From: Sipunculus nudus
Taxonomy: Eukaryota; Annelida; Sipuncula; Golfingiida; Sipunculidae
Assembly: GCA_026874595.1 (NCBI GenBank)
Contig: CM049317.1
Location: 1,419,108-1,483,107 of the forward strand
DNA length: 64,000 bases
Reading direction: 5' to 3'
Positions 21,116 to 33,180 of this stretch are shown piece after piece. How positions within the stretch are numbered: position 1 is the first letter of the stretch; each line of letters opens with the position of its first letter. The notes beneath the pieces are model-generated. The model saw only the letters and a list, made by a program, of their open reading frames with translations, ran no database searches and was not told the DNA's origin. The translations under genes were made by a program, and so were the position numbers.

Positions 21116-21800
21116 AAATATGTTAAACCTTCTTCAGCCTTGATAATTATCTATACATATTGCACATGTATAGGGCCTATATTATATAGTTCTCACAATA
21201 GTTTGCGTAACGAAACAACACAAATTTTATTATAAATTTATTTATAGGTAAAAAAAAGGGACATTAGTAACACCAAACATAGGATTAGGTTAATGTTGGC
21301 GAGAGAAGAAAGGCATGATCATGAGTGATTAATTGGCCACACAGGTAAACAACGGACCAGGTGTGTGAACCATCGCGCGTGATGAGTAAGATCCTTGCTG
21401 GTATTAATTATGTTATTTGTCATCACGGCCTTAGGTATGATTGATGGAACGTGTACAACTGTTATCCAAACTTTAAGCGGCATGATCTCAAGTCGAGCGA
21501 CAGGGCTATCTATCTATCTATCTATCTGCTATCTTTTAGTAGCTGTTTTATGACCGTTTTGAAGGTGAAAACTATCGAGCCGAAAAACCCAGGACCTCAA
21601 AATTGGTCTAAGCTCTACACAACTGTGGGCTGTTGAAACCACTGTTCCCTAGTTTAAAAAACTTCTTCTTATACAGAGCTGCCTATCCTTCACATTTGTA
21701 ATAACCAATGAAAGGGAATCTTATCTTAATATGTGCATATCGGTATTTTAATTATCTTAACTTCATAAGTCAAAGTGAAATATACGGAACGTGAATAAAT
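21116..21800. other. Region 3' of the minus-strand receptor gene
   Basis: A short TATC tetranucleotide run lies at about 21511-21527. No further exon of the minus-strand gene could be recognised here, though one cannot be excluded because a second donor exists in its last exon. Confidence 0.4.
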
Positions 21801-21959
21801 TTATCCCCTCACCTCTTCTTTTTCGTTACACGCCCATTCCTCATCGGGTAGCTCTATTTTGCATCTCATTTTATCTCTCGGAGACGGCTTATAATCAGTG
21901 TTGATGTCGATTGGCATTTCACCACGAACTTTGTACCCTTTCTCTCCCTTTTCGAATAC
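21801..21959 (-). CDS. Receptor exon 9: C-terminal tail
   Basis: 159 nt after acceptor CCAG, phase 0. It encodes a charged stretch with YKVRGEMPIDIN and WACNEKEE and ends at TAA 21801-21803. A strong alternative donor (GAG|GTGAGG at 21813) would allow a further exon that I cannot identify. Confidence 0.6.
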   Translation of the reverse strand, partial: VFEKGEKGYKVRGEMPIDINTDYKPSPRDKMRCKIELPDEEWACNEKEEVRG

Positions 21960-24900
21960 CTGGATTTAGTTAAAGCAATATAGTTATGCTATATCGCATA
22001 AAACATCAATATCAAGAATTCAACATTTTGTTTCCTCTCTTTTAGACTAAGACCAAACCCCTACAAGCGAATTTTTTATATTGGCTAGATAAGGTTGATT
22101 CATGATCCGGAAATTAGATATATATATCTTTTACAAAAATATACATGTCGTTGGGTGATAGCTCAGTGCGCGAAAATATCATTAGCTGAATAGCCTCGTG
22201 AGCTTATGGCAGAGCAAGTTGTATTGACAATAGCATATATAGCTGTAAAGATAAAACTGATAAACTATGATTTAAACATATATTTACCGTGAAAAAATCA
22301 TTCTTCGTATGGACAACATCAAATATATAGATCCGTAGTTCAAACTCCTGGAAGCCGTCCCTCCGGAAATACTCAGCATAGACCCAGGTCTGCCAGCGGG
22401 ATACTGGATTCTCCGGAATGTCCAATGTCACCATTAACGTCTCACTACCTGACACTTGCTTATATATATTTTCATTATTAGTTTTTATTACAGATGAAGT
22501 ACCCTTCAAATTTAATAATTTTTTCCATCTTGTTTCCATTTTGTGATAGAAATTAAGAGTTTTTCGGTCAGAAATGACCCAAGGTATTTCCAGCACCGCT
22601 TTCTCCTTAAGTGCTTTGTCCATTGTTATAAAAATAACAGGCACCATAACCATCTCCCCTGGTTTAATATCTGACTTATACTGTGCTATATCTGTATCTA
22701 TTTTCATTGTTACTGACACTTCTTCACCCTCCGCCACTGCTTCTTCAGGGACTTTCAATAGAATATTGGATCCCGACACTCGCAGTTCCCCGCCAGAGGA
22801 ATCAAAAGTTTTAGTTGTCTCCCATTCGTTGCGGTGAAGGTCCAGTGCGGAGCCTTCTGTTGTATGGTAGCGACCATCTTTAACATACTGCTCCATCATT
22901 TTGTCTTTCTCCATTCTTTCCTTTCTATTTCTTGGTGACACAGAGTTGCATTCACATTCACTGCTAGTAACCACAGGAAGAAACGGATCTTTTGATGTTG
23001 GTTCAGCCACCTTTTCCCCATCTGATGTACTTGGTGAAAAGTTTCTGCTCTGGAAATAATAAATTTTCCTTATTTAGATATCGTAAGAATGAATGTTTTC
23101 CTATTTCTTCAAGATATTTCTTCGAATTATTGCAATAGGCTACTGTATAAATCTGGGGCCCACATACAATAAGTTGTAAGGTTTTACACCACAAAAGCGT
23201 TGGTTAATTTGGACATAAAAAAAAATCTCTTAGCATGTTTACCTTTCTTCTTCGCAGATAAATGAGTATTGCAATAAAGGCTGCGATTAAAAGAAGGACA
23301 AAAACAGTCAACCCAACAGCAAGTCCAACGTTTGGTCGGGGATCTGAAAAATAAATCATAATATCTAGGGTAGGTTTCTTATACAGGTTTATTACATTCA
23401 GGTTATCATTACATAAAAGCAGAGAAAATTAAAAGGCGGCTGATTGTTCTTGCATACCGTAACGATAATGCTACTTTTTGACTGCGATCATCCTGTCTAC
23501 ATGTCTGTATAGAGATGTACAATATAAATGCATATTTATTTTTTCATGATTTTAGGTTACGTGGTCTTATGAATGGTCTGAAACCAACTGTTTTAAATTT
23601 ACAATCTAATTGTTCAACGGGGAAGGATTTATAAGTTATCAGATGGCTTGTTCGGTGAACAGACTGCCCATTGACCCAATAACTGAAGGTTAAGAATGTC
23701 ACTTTCGATTTGATAAACACACTACTTTTCAGTCTGTAACCTGATTATACAGTTATCTTCCTGACCTCTGTTTTGTGGTCCTTTCTGGTAGACAATACGA
23801 TCCGTGGTGATGATCTGTGGCACAAATTCAGGGGAAGAAGAACTCACAGTGGAGACTCTGTCTGGTGGACCTCCAGGGCGGTCGAGCGACGGATCTACAG
23901 AATTAAAGATTGCCTGTTGAGTCCAATGTAACGATACACTCAATACTTATTTAATCTCTTATGTAAAGTCGAAATTGTATAATGTGAAAGCTTTGAACAG
24001 TTTCGTTGACGTTAATTGCATGCTCAACATACATGATGGAACATCTAGCAAAATAAAAACCAAATAAAAACAAGCTCCTGCTCTTTCTCTATATATTAAA
24101 TATAAAATTAACGTATGGTTTAATGTGGTTTTTTTTCGTAACAAGAATTATTTATTTACCTTTAAATCATCATATCATAGAATTAACAAGTCATGTAGTC
24201 AATCAATTAACAAACACTCATATAACTAAAATATCTAAGTGACTGGAAAAGCAAATATGAAAGTATTAGTATATGAAAACCAAAAATATCTCATGGACCA
24301 AAAGTTGTTTAAGAGGTATATTATGTTGGTGGTGAAGAAAGATTTCTTCCTATATAAGATATAACTTAAATCATTACAAAGAGTGTCTTGGCTGATATGA
24401 ACCGATGTCGACGACAATCCTTGAAGACTCGTATACTTTGAGGTATTTCTAAAAGAAAGCTTAATTGGTCAATTGTTTGAATAATAACCCCTGCCTGTTG
24501 TGTTGATGACGCAGACAGTGTTCTGTTCGGAAGTACATGGCACGACTTTCCACAGGAAGATTTTTACAGCCTGATATACGACAGCACACTTCCCTGCCTG
24601 AGACGGCTCACCCGCAGCCCAGTGTATTCCCGGAGCGGCAATTCCTGAGGCGAAAATGTCATACATATAATTAAATATGTACACATGTATTTTCAAAATA
24701 AAAGACGGGCAGTTTTATCATTAGCCTATTAGTTACACCAGAGTGTAATCTTACCAACAAGGTAACCAACAAGGGAGCAAAGGGGATAATCACCATCATC
24801 CACATCACACATAGTCAGTTATTGCTTGTTCTACCGATAAGATATTCAGAAAAGATAATAAATGCAGATGGCTCATTTGAAGCGTTCTAGTTGCCACGCT

Positions 24901-27697
24901 AAGTCTTCAGTTATTGTGCAAGTCAAACTATTACCTGATTTATCGGTTTATCTCCACTCATGATGCCGGAGACCCACCCACAGTTTGACACAGGGTCTCC
25001 TGTTGTTTCTGTACCAGACTCTGGTCAGATTGGCCATGGCTTCCTCCGATCTGATCACGGCCAGCTCCAGTCCGTCGTCCTTACACTTCTGTCTGGCGGC
25101 GTACCAGTTACTGACTGAGCACTGATACACGTACGAATGAGGCTTCATGTCAACACACTCAACGTGAGATATACCTCGATCTGAGCATGTACCCTCTACA
25201 ATGAAAGCGGACATTGACATTCAGAAATAACATACATGGAAAGGGGTTATACACTTATCTGTGAATATCTCTGTATTCAATTATTTCAAATGAAAATTCA
25301 AGAAACCATCTTAACACTATTTTAAAAACTGAACAAAGATTGACAAGAGATTTAGGTAAACTATCTAGTAGAGCACATTCATTTATATATCAGTTTGTAA
25401 TTTTAACCATTGTGAATGTCATGAAATAATGCGACAGTAAATTTTTAGTTTATAATGAGGAATCTTTGACCTTTATAAAAATGCAAGATGCTTAATTCCC
25501 CTCTTTTTTTAAATTTGTTTGTAGAATTAAAGAAAAATTCGTTTACTCCAAGAACGAAATATTGTGAACCGTTTGTTGTTAAAGTAAAATAATATAATTA
25601 CACACTTGGAATCTGACAGAGGAATCCCAGGTGGATAGAACAGTCGTCCATCTCCAGAGTGGCGTCTCTGAGATGAAGAACGCCACAGTTCATGTGGTCA
25701 GGCCACTTCTGTGAGGCCAAGTCCTTCCCTAAGAAAATAAAAAAACAGTGATGCATCATATACAATATGTTGGTCTCGCACAGGAATTGTTTAAAACTTC
25801 AGTTGTAAGTAAAAGAATATTTGTTTGGCTCAGAATATATTAAGAATGTATAGGAAACAAAATATCGTTAACTAGAATCAGATTTCTGTGAAGGACCCAT
25901 GAACTGATGTATGCTTATATTACACACACAAACATATGTATATCTGATAATGCAATTCGTTCTAATGATTTTCATATATTACCGACGGGTTGGTTGTCCA
26001 GCCACATCCAGATGGGGAAGCTCTCTTTGTGCATCCCCAGCCACACCTGCTGTATATTGTTATCAGTCATCGTCTTAGTAACAGCCGACTGCTCAGTGGT
26101 GCCCTCGTACGTCGGTAGTCTGGACCTACTACCAATGTTACTTGTCGTGCATGCATGTAACGCTTCATCCTTAGGCAATCGGTGGTCTAACATTTTTGTT
26201 GAAATACGTGTTCCGTCAACTTGAAGGAAGAAAATGTAAATAAAGGCATGAAAAGGTGGGCAAAATATTACATTACTGTTTTATCCCTACTCCACCCGTT
26301 ATACTTGTATAATACATTTTGTAGTGACTACTACACAGTCATGAACTGTCAGTCCTCCAGGCATACATCAGCAAAATATTAATTACACATAAACATTTAT
26401 TATCCATGAACATAAACCCTTAGGAATAATTATATGATTTTATGTAATCTATATGTGGTCACTTTATTATATACTCATGTAAAATGTATAACAATATATT
26501 TTAATCTTCTAAGGTTCGAAATGTACTACTGTCTATCCCTTACGAAAATTAAATAAACATGATTCAACAAATAAATTCATGTGCTATTTAAGGCGAATCC
26601 CAAAGAGGGTTGGTGAAGGAACATTCCAGGGGATTATCAAAGGGAAATAATCCTGGAAATAAAGGAATATGGTAAAGGCTGAAGTTATAGTAAGGGACAA
26701 GTTTCGGGAGAAACTGGCCTGTAAAAATATATTTTTTAACTTTTAAATAATTTTACAGGGATCTGGTCACTTGGATCTTCCATTCGATTGCTATAGGTGT
26801 GTTAGCACTACTTAAAACGGTTAACTGCATAACCCAAAATGTGGGGCACGTTTCTGGATTTTTGGATAATTGATCACTTTGTTTAATTTGTGACCAATTA
26901 TACAAAAAAGGAAATAAATGGTCAACGCTAAACATAGCAATATAAAACACACAACAACATCGGCAAACGAACCGGTGTCGGCTCAACTTCTGTTCCCTGG
27001 ATGTGAAGTTGTATGATATCAGGACTATCTACCACCCCTCTCAGTTGCATATAGACTGAACCATTAATAAGCTATCCCTATGGTAAAGTAAGCTGTCCTG
27101 GGGCCTCAATGATCCAAACGATGCCTAGCGTGGCACTTGGTTATGTCACTTTGGCGTGCTAAGGGGTTAAACGTTAATCAACTTAAGACTAAATTTGTTT
27201 TGTACCCGTCGCGATTGTTTTAGCTCCATGACTATCATGTTTAACTAGTAGATTGGCAGTTTATGATATGACTAAGCAATGATACCCATTCCAAATTTGG
27301 GCAGTCCTTGTGATTTGATTTTATTTTTTACTATTTTGTGATTTAAATTCTTCTACAAAGTCCCATTCTCTCTGGTGTACTCGCATTTGATTCCGTGTGT
27401 GTGCAAGTGTTTGTACATTTGTTTCTTTATACGGGCACCATCGTCTATAAGGTGGTCTGTTGACTACGACCGTATACTTCATTAATATTCATCTATACAG
27501 ATAGGACGTGCTTACACTTGGTCTGGTACCAATGACTAAATAGTAACATTTACATGGTACATATTCACTGACCACTTAAACATCTTCCACTTATAAACCT
27601 GTCTTAACAACAATATAAAATACTAACCATCATTCGGTTGGCATGTTAGAATCAAGAGAGACAGGGAAATGTACTTCGGGATATAGGCGGCCGCCAT
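21801..27697 (-). CDS. Two-CTLD transmembrane receptor with cytoplasmic ZU5-like domain (9 exons, in-frame stop in exon 4)
   Basis: Exons in order: 27697-27628, 26219-25983, 25728-25606, 25195-24935, 24644-24489, 23894-23766, 23343-23243, 23049-22288, 21959-21801. Every join uses AG/GT and keeps phase (1 for the first six introns, 0 for the last two). Total is 1998 nt. Layout: signal peptide; CTLD1 (exons 2-3); CTLD2 (exons 4-5); Ser/Thr/Pro stalk (6); one membrane helix then RRRK (7); ZU5-like domain (8); acidic tail (9). Family knowledge: CTLDs bind sugars or proteins outside the cell; ZU5 domains occur in UNC5, ankyrins and ZO-1 as intracellular interaction modules. A role as surface recognition receptor is inference. 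A TAA at 24948-24950 would end translation after about 225 residues, so this allele may be null, a pseudogene, or contain an assembly error. Confidence 0.8.
22288..23049 (-). CDS. Receptor exon 8: cytoplasmic region with ZU5-like domain
   Basis: 762 nt, phase 0 both ends. After about 80 mostly polar residues comes TFDSSGGELRVSGSNILLKV, then PEEAVAEGEEVSVTMKI. This is the hallmark start of ZU5 domains (Gly-Gly, hydrophobic strand, then P-x-x-A-x-x-E-G). The following ~150 residues (MVPVIFITMD..., WVYAEYFRRDGF) could hold the rest of ZU5 and a beta-rich UPA-like part. No death domain is seen. Confidence 0.8.
23243..23343 (-). CDS. Receptor exon 7: transmembrane helix
   Basis: 101 nt, phase 1 in and 0 out. 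It encodes a ~23-residue hydrophobic helix (including VGLTVFVLLLIAAFIAILIY) followed by the basic stop-transfer LRRRK at the donor GTAAAC. Confidence 0.85.
23766..23894 (-). CDS. Receptor exon 6: extracellular stalk
   Basis: 129 nt, phase 1. It encodes a Pro-, Ser- and Thr-rich linker (RPGGPPDRVSTVSSSSPEF) between the lectin domains and the membrane. Confidence 0.75.
24489..24644 (-). CDS. Receptor exon 5: second half of CTLD2
   Basis: 156 nt, phase 1. It has IHWAAGEPSQAGKCAVV, then WKVVPCTSEQNTVCV, the standard end of a CTLD. This exon lies after the in-frame stop and still looks conserved. Confidence 0.85.
24935..25195 (-). CDS. Receptor exon 4: first half of CTLD2, with in-frame TAA
   Basis: 261 nt, phase 1 in and out. 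It contains YVYQCSVSNWYAARQKC, LELAVIRSEEAMANL and LWVGLRHHEWR, followed at once by TAA (24948-24950). Four more sense codons then lead to donor GTAATA. The frame on both sides of the TAA fits the lectin fold and the exon keeps correct phase, so a point-type loss is likelier than a wrong exon model. Confidence 0.8.
25606..25728 (-). CDS. Receptor exon 3: second half of CTLD1
   Basis: 123 nt, phase 1 in and out. It carries KWPDHMNCGVLHLRD then MDDCSIHLGFLCQI, the C-terminal Cys pattern of CTLDs. No EPN/QPD-WND calcium-sugar motif is obvious, so classical calcium-dependent mannose or galactose binding is not predicted. Confidence 0.85.
25983..26219 (-). CDS. Receptor exon 2: first half of CTLD1
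   Basis: 237 nt, phase 1 in and out. It encodes the helix and strand region with HACTTSN, GSRLPTYEG-like text (RSRLPTYEGTTEQSAV) and VWLGMHKE...WMWLDNQPV, the WIGL-type core of C-type lectin folds. Confidence 0.85.
27628..27697 (-). CDS. Receptor exon 1: start and signal peptide
   Basis: ATG at 27697. The 23-codon segment MAAAYIPKYISLSLLILTC is a typical signal peptide. It ends at donor GTTAGT in phase 1. Confidence 0.75.
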
Positions 27698-29114
27698 TTT
27701 GTTCTGGCCCATATAACCCCATGAATACCCACCATATATACACAGGTACACAGGTATGCATACAAATGAGAACGGTCTTTGACCTAGGTACTCCTTATTC
27801 TATTCGTGTATTAAGTACCAGTCACACATAGAGATAACAGAATCGTTAGTAAATGTATTTTTTATATGAATAGTTAGGCCGTTTGTTGTAAGGACGTCAC
27901 ACTTCAGTGGCTCTGGTAAAGGAATCTTACACCAGCTAGTATGTGTGTGTAGTGCACTATGTGTTGTAATGTCTCTGTCCTCGAGTTATTGCCCGCATAG
28001 GTCTGTTACTTCGGCGAAGACTGATGTTTAAATCGTATTACTTAAAGTTGTATTGTACACTTCTGTTTCTACTAAAAAACTATATTATATTTACCTGCAG
28101 CAAATGGATTCCACCTATAACATGTTTATTGTTATGAAAGACAAAATTATCAAAAAAAAAATGAATTTATATGAACTAAATAAATTATTACTAATTATGG
28201 AACAATTATCTATAACTAACTTAATTAAAATTATATAAAGTAAAAGTATTGACTAGGTTCTCGCCGAACACGAACACTTTTTTTAATTTCCTGTCTGACT
28301 CAAACAAAGATACGTTACATTCCTGTGGTCGAGTCGCTGCTGACATAATGTATTTAGGTGAGGTTAGCTGTACACGTTCCTCAGTCCAAATATAGCAGAA
28401 AGAAATGTGGTGCGTGGTTATTAGAGACACTACCGGGGCAATGAAAACATTCCTGGCTCATAAGTATACATACATTGTATGCACCTATCTTTCTGAGATA
28501 TATATAACCACTAGATAACTCTACATATAGACGGCTACACATATGGCTAAATAAATCATCTTTGCCTTATGAATAATATTAGCAACACATATTCAATGAC
28601 AGAAAGAGACGAAAAACAACCCAACTTGTCATCAATTTCTTTCCTGCCTATTAATTTACATCTTGCGTAAGAATTTGAATAATTAAACAAGCTTTTGGTT
28701 ATTCATAACAGTATTCCTGTTCATACAATGTTGAGCAAGTGTGTTGCCCTGCTCACTTCTGACACCGGGTAGGCAGACATATGAGATTCCTGTCAACGCA
28801 TAGGTAGCTGAAGCTAGTCTCATAAAAGCAGTCTGTTTAAAAAGATGAATGCAATGTCAAGTTTGGGTTATCAGGGTATCATTATGTATAAATAAAAGGC
28901 TTGCGACTCGAGCGGTCACGAATGAAGCAAAGTCGAACACTTTAATGAGAAGCGTAGGTTTTTATGGTTGGTTTTAATGACACTGGTCACACGGGACTCT
29001 ACGTGGCGCAGACAGGGGGCTCATACTGGTGTTATCATAAATACTTCATAAACAGCGCAACCATTCGCCTAGCTTTGTGATCAATTGAAAACCAGTCATT
29101 TAGAAATATGATTT
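27698..29114. other. Upstream of the receptor gene; no other gene seen
   Basis: This includes the presumed promoter of the minus-strand receptor gene. I see no convincing TATA element to call. Short open frames at 28053-28238 and 28221-28430 have no features. Confidence 0.45.
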
Positions 29115-29160
29115 TTAGCTCAGCTGACTATAAGTCATCTGAGCTATAGTCGTGGTCCAT

Positions 29161-29240
29161 TGTCCGTCGTCTGTCCGTCTGTCCGTCCGTCCGTCCGTCC
29201 GTCCGTCCGTCTGTCTGTCCGTCTGGATGTCCGTCCGTAA
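29161..29240. repeat. (GTCC)n-type simple repeat
   Basis: CCGTCCGTCCGTCCGTCCGT tract with CTGT variants, inside the long dispersed repeat. Confidence 0.9.
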
Positions 29241-31732
29241 GACTGGCACGTTTCGACACCGTTTGACCTACGAATCTAAAATTCGGCATACAGTTAGATG
29301 TCCCCAAAATCTCCTACCATGCCAAAAATTGGGTCAATATGACTTCGTTCCTTCGAGATATTAAGGAAAAACCTCAATTTTTTATTAGAAATCTATTTTC
29401 ACACTTCCGGACTGCCTAATATCAAAACCACTCATCTGGTTTTCTTCATTTTTACCATAAATGTTCCTCTATATGGTTCCTATGTACATGCCAGAAATTA
29501 AGTCAGTATTATTTAACTTAAAAAAGTTATGGGCCCAAATATAAAGGACTTTGTAAAAAAATGAGGAAAGATATTTTGTCACTAAAGACCAAAAGTGTTA
29601 AAGGTAGGAATTTTTTTTTCAGTAATACTACTTTAAATAATCAAAATTGAATTGTATACCAAAAAATTAGATCAAAATCTGTTATTTTTTTTTTTAAATA
29701 TTGGCAAAAATATAAAATTGGTACCTTAAATTTTGCCCGTTTTTTTCCTGTAACTGCTGTGGATTTAATTTTCAAGGCATGTTTTTATTACCATTTCAAC
29801 TGTTAAAACAAAAAATTTGAAACCAGTTGATCAAAAACTGTAAATTTTATTCAAGTTTTAAAGCACCATGTCATATTTTGTTTACACCAAGCTAGTGTTA
29901 TGCAGTCTACTAGAGCTCAGCTCCCCAGCTTCAGCTCTAAGTTCCTTAAATTTTGCATACAGTTAGATGTTCCCCAAATCTTCTACCATACTAAAAGTTT
30001 TGTCACTAGGACTGCATTCCTTCGAGAAATTAAGAAAAAACTTCATTTTTCCATTAAAATCCCATTGTTACACTTTAAGATTGCCTAATAGCAAAACCAC
30101 TGATCTGACTTTGATAATATATAATATACATATTTTTCTATACATTTGCTATGCATATGCCAGAAATGATGTCAGTATCGTGTAATTGTTTTAAGTTCTA
30201 GGCCCAACCATAATGCACTTTGTAAAAAATCAAGAAATATATTTACTCTCTTAACATGAAAATTGCTGAAGGTAGACATTTTTTGCCAGGGATATAACAT
30301 TATTTAATCAAGATTCAATTGTATTCCCAAAATAAGTTCTGAATTTTTCAAATTTTATTAAAGTTATTAGCATAAATATAAAATCAGTACCTTAAATTTT
30401 GCCTAACTTTGGCCATGGCATGTTTTTTCCCTGTAAGCACTGTTGATTTAATTTTCATATCTTGCTCTGGTAAGGATTCAAGCTTCTAAATTCTGAAGTT
30501 ATAAAAGAAATTGGTCAAAAACTAGCTTTTATGAGTTTTAATGAGACCATATCACACCTTGGTTGTACTGAAGCCCCTCTTTTATGTCCCCACATTGACC
30601 TTTCAGGCCAATTATGCATGCTTGGAGCGAGGCACTCTGCAGCAAGCCAGGTCTTGGGTGGCTTCAACTGGATCTAACTGTCCAACCCCCTCCACTAGTA
30701 TTTGTTTAGGCCATAAACATAACAATAAACTTTGCTTTTAATATTTGGTTTATGATTAGAACTTAAAAAAATAAATGGAAAAGGAATTTATAGTTAATGA
30801 GTTACAGGGGATTACCTTGCAATTACTGATCATTTATGGATCTCCATGGATGGCCAAAATTGTATTTCAAATAACACAATGCAGTCACCATTGGGTATTA
30901 TTCATTTCAACCATAAACATGAAAAATAAATAATTAAAATAAATTGTTGTTTACTATTAGGGATTATATGAAGCAAGATAATGATAGACAAGGATGCAGT
31001 TGATTATATTAAATAGTCTAAATTTCCAGGTCTTTTCCAGGTCTTTAACTTGTTGGTTTATATTTATTACAAAATTAAAATAATAAATAAATATGTCAAA
31101 AATTTAAAATATTACTCAGACAAGTATTCATTAAAGATTTTAATTTGTTTGACTTATAACTCATGGTTGTATCAGTTGTTACATGAGACTGGCTAAATAA
31201 TCAAAATTTATATTGCTGGTCCTTTATTTCAGTTCATAAAATTAAACATTCCCAACTCCAGTTTGCTCCTGGTATGATATATTGGGTGTTTTGATCCTTG
31301 GATTAATTTTTAACACATGTATTAGTTTTATAGCTGAGAATACTTTTCTTTTTTTCCTGATACCATTTAAAAAAATATAAATATTCAAATTTTTCCTGTT
31401 AGTGCTGTGGATATAATTTTCACAGCATGTACACATTAACATTTCATCTGTTAAAATCTGAAATTTGAAACCAATTGATCAAAAACTGTAGATTTTATTC
31501 AAGTTTCCAGGTACCATGTCTTCATTGTTTGCATCAGATCAGTATAAATGCAGTGTACTGGGCAGTTACATAACACCTTCAGGTCTGACCTACTGCCACT
31601 GAGAGTGTCTGGGTCAGGCTGGGTCAGGCAGTAATTACCAGAGAGCCTCTCTTTCTCTTTCTCTGGCAGTCTAGATCTCTCTTTCTCTTTCTTTCTCTCC
31701 TCTGCTTTTTCTCTTTCTTTCTCCATCTGTCT

Positions 31733-31747
31733 TTCTCTCTTTCCCTC

Positions 31748-31804
<57 letters not shown>
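31733..31804. repeat. (CT)n microsatellite
   Basis: Pyrimidine-rich TTTCTC stretch from about 31640, becoming a nearly pure CT run. The minus-strand Glu/Arg/Lys-rich open frames here are artefacts of the tract. Confidence 0.9.
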
Positions 31805-31806
<2 letters not shown>

Positions 31807-33180
31807 AATTGCCTCCCTTGCTCCCTCCATCCCATTCTGTTGACAGGTACTATAAACTAGATACATAAGCTATAAATGTTGATGCAATTTAGAAATGTGA
31901 ATCAACTGAAATATTCACAATCACATGTATGTTATACTGTAAATTTATAGTAACAATCGGAAACTTGGATTAAAATTATGTAATGAAAAAAAGGAATAAA
32001 TGCAAATATTGTTAATTTTTTCTTGGCTCAGTAGAATGGGGAAAAAAATTATTTGCTTTGTTTCTCCAACTTTCTTTCTGTTTTAAATATTTAATGTTCA
32101 TGAATAAACTTTTTTTATAAGCACTGTTGAATTAAATTTCATATCCTGTATGTATATGCAAGGGTGTTGTAACTCTCACCATCCCCTTCTTCATCCCACT
32201 GAGGCTTTGCTCCTTGGCACTGTGACCACTAGTTCTATGGCTATAGCATAAAATTTAATAATTAAAGAAAATATCTACAGAGAGACAGAGGCATTGTTAC
32301 TCTGATCATAACACAACACCCCTCCCCCCCCCCCCCCCTATAAAGTCATTGCACCTGTGGAATCAGGACGTTATGGCAACTGTATACATATCATAAAATT
32401 GATAAAAAAGGTTTACCAAATAAATTGGATCTCCTCAGACAAATGTGTAAACTGTTGAACTGTCAACAGCTTATCAAAAAGGTAACCAATGGAAAGGCAT
32501 GGTCAAGTCTCAAATATTATTTGCAACATTTTCTTCAATCATATAAATCAACCATGGTCCAGATTACCTCTTCCTCTCAAACATTATCTACATTTCATCA
32601 TATTTTAAAGATTTTAACCTTCCAGGTGGTTCAGTACTGTTGACCATTTGTCCATAGGTACCTATGTACATGCCAGAAATTATGTCAATATTGTGTAATA
32701 TGTAGACGTGAGGGGCATCAAAATAATGCACCTTGTCAAGACCAATCTTGTCAAGATATTATGTCATACAGTCACAAATTCATAAATCCCCTCATCAGTA
32801 TAGTTAATCATAACCTTTTATCTGTCAAATTGAACTCTTGCAGTTTTCCATACACTATAGATCCTTCAACAAATAGCCTTATCATCATTATACCACTGCT
32901 AAGCATACTGTCATTGCATTCATATTTGCTCAAATAAATTGCTTTTTTCGACCCCTCCCAAATATAAAAAATGAACCACTATATTTTACTCCATATTAAT
33001 CCATCAGTCAGGTTATTTCATATATCATTTACTCACATATTACATTATATTCCTTTATAAAACCCAACATGACCATGATATTCTAAGCTTTATCTACTCA
33101 ATATAGTATCACAATGGTGATACATTTATAGTCCAATCAGGATCAGCTGAGCGCCGTGACCCATGGGTCCCTTGTTATAT

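Larger units (their letters stand above)
29115..33180 (+). repeat. Long mollusc-type dispersed repeat with GTCC-GTCC tract and internal duplications
   Basis: It begins AGCTCAGCTGACTATAAGTC, runs through CGTGGTCCATTGTCC into a (GTCC)n tract at 29161-29240, and ends CAGCTGAGCGCCGTGACCC near 33170. In between, a unit of roughly 650 bases recurs in diverged form. CATACAGTTAGATGT...CCTTCGAGA is at 29288 and 29957. TGAAACCA(G/A)TTGATCAAAAACTG is at 29818 and again at about 31466. A third and fourth partial copy lie near 31370 and 32650. No protein is encoded. I know this type from mollusc genomes but cannot name the family. Confidence 0.65.

Noticed and set aside
22142-22200. TAGCTCAGTG motif resembling a tRNA A box
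   Set aside because: No B box, no acceptor stem pairing and no anticodon arm could be drawn.
31624-31866. Minus-strand Arg/Glu-rich open frame
   Set aside because: It is a reading of the CT/TTTC pyrimidine tract on the opposite strand.
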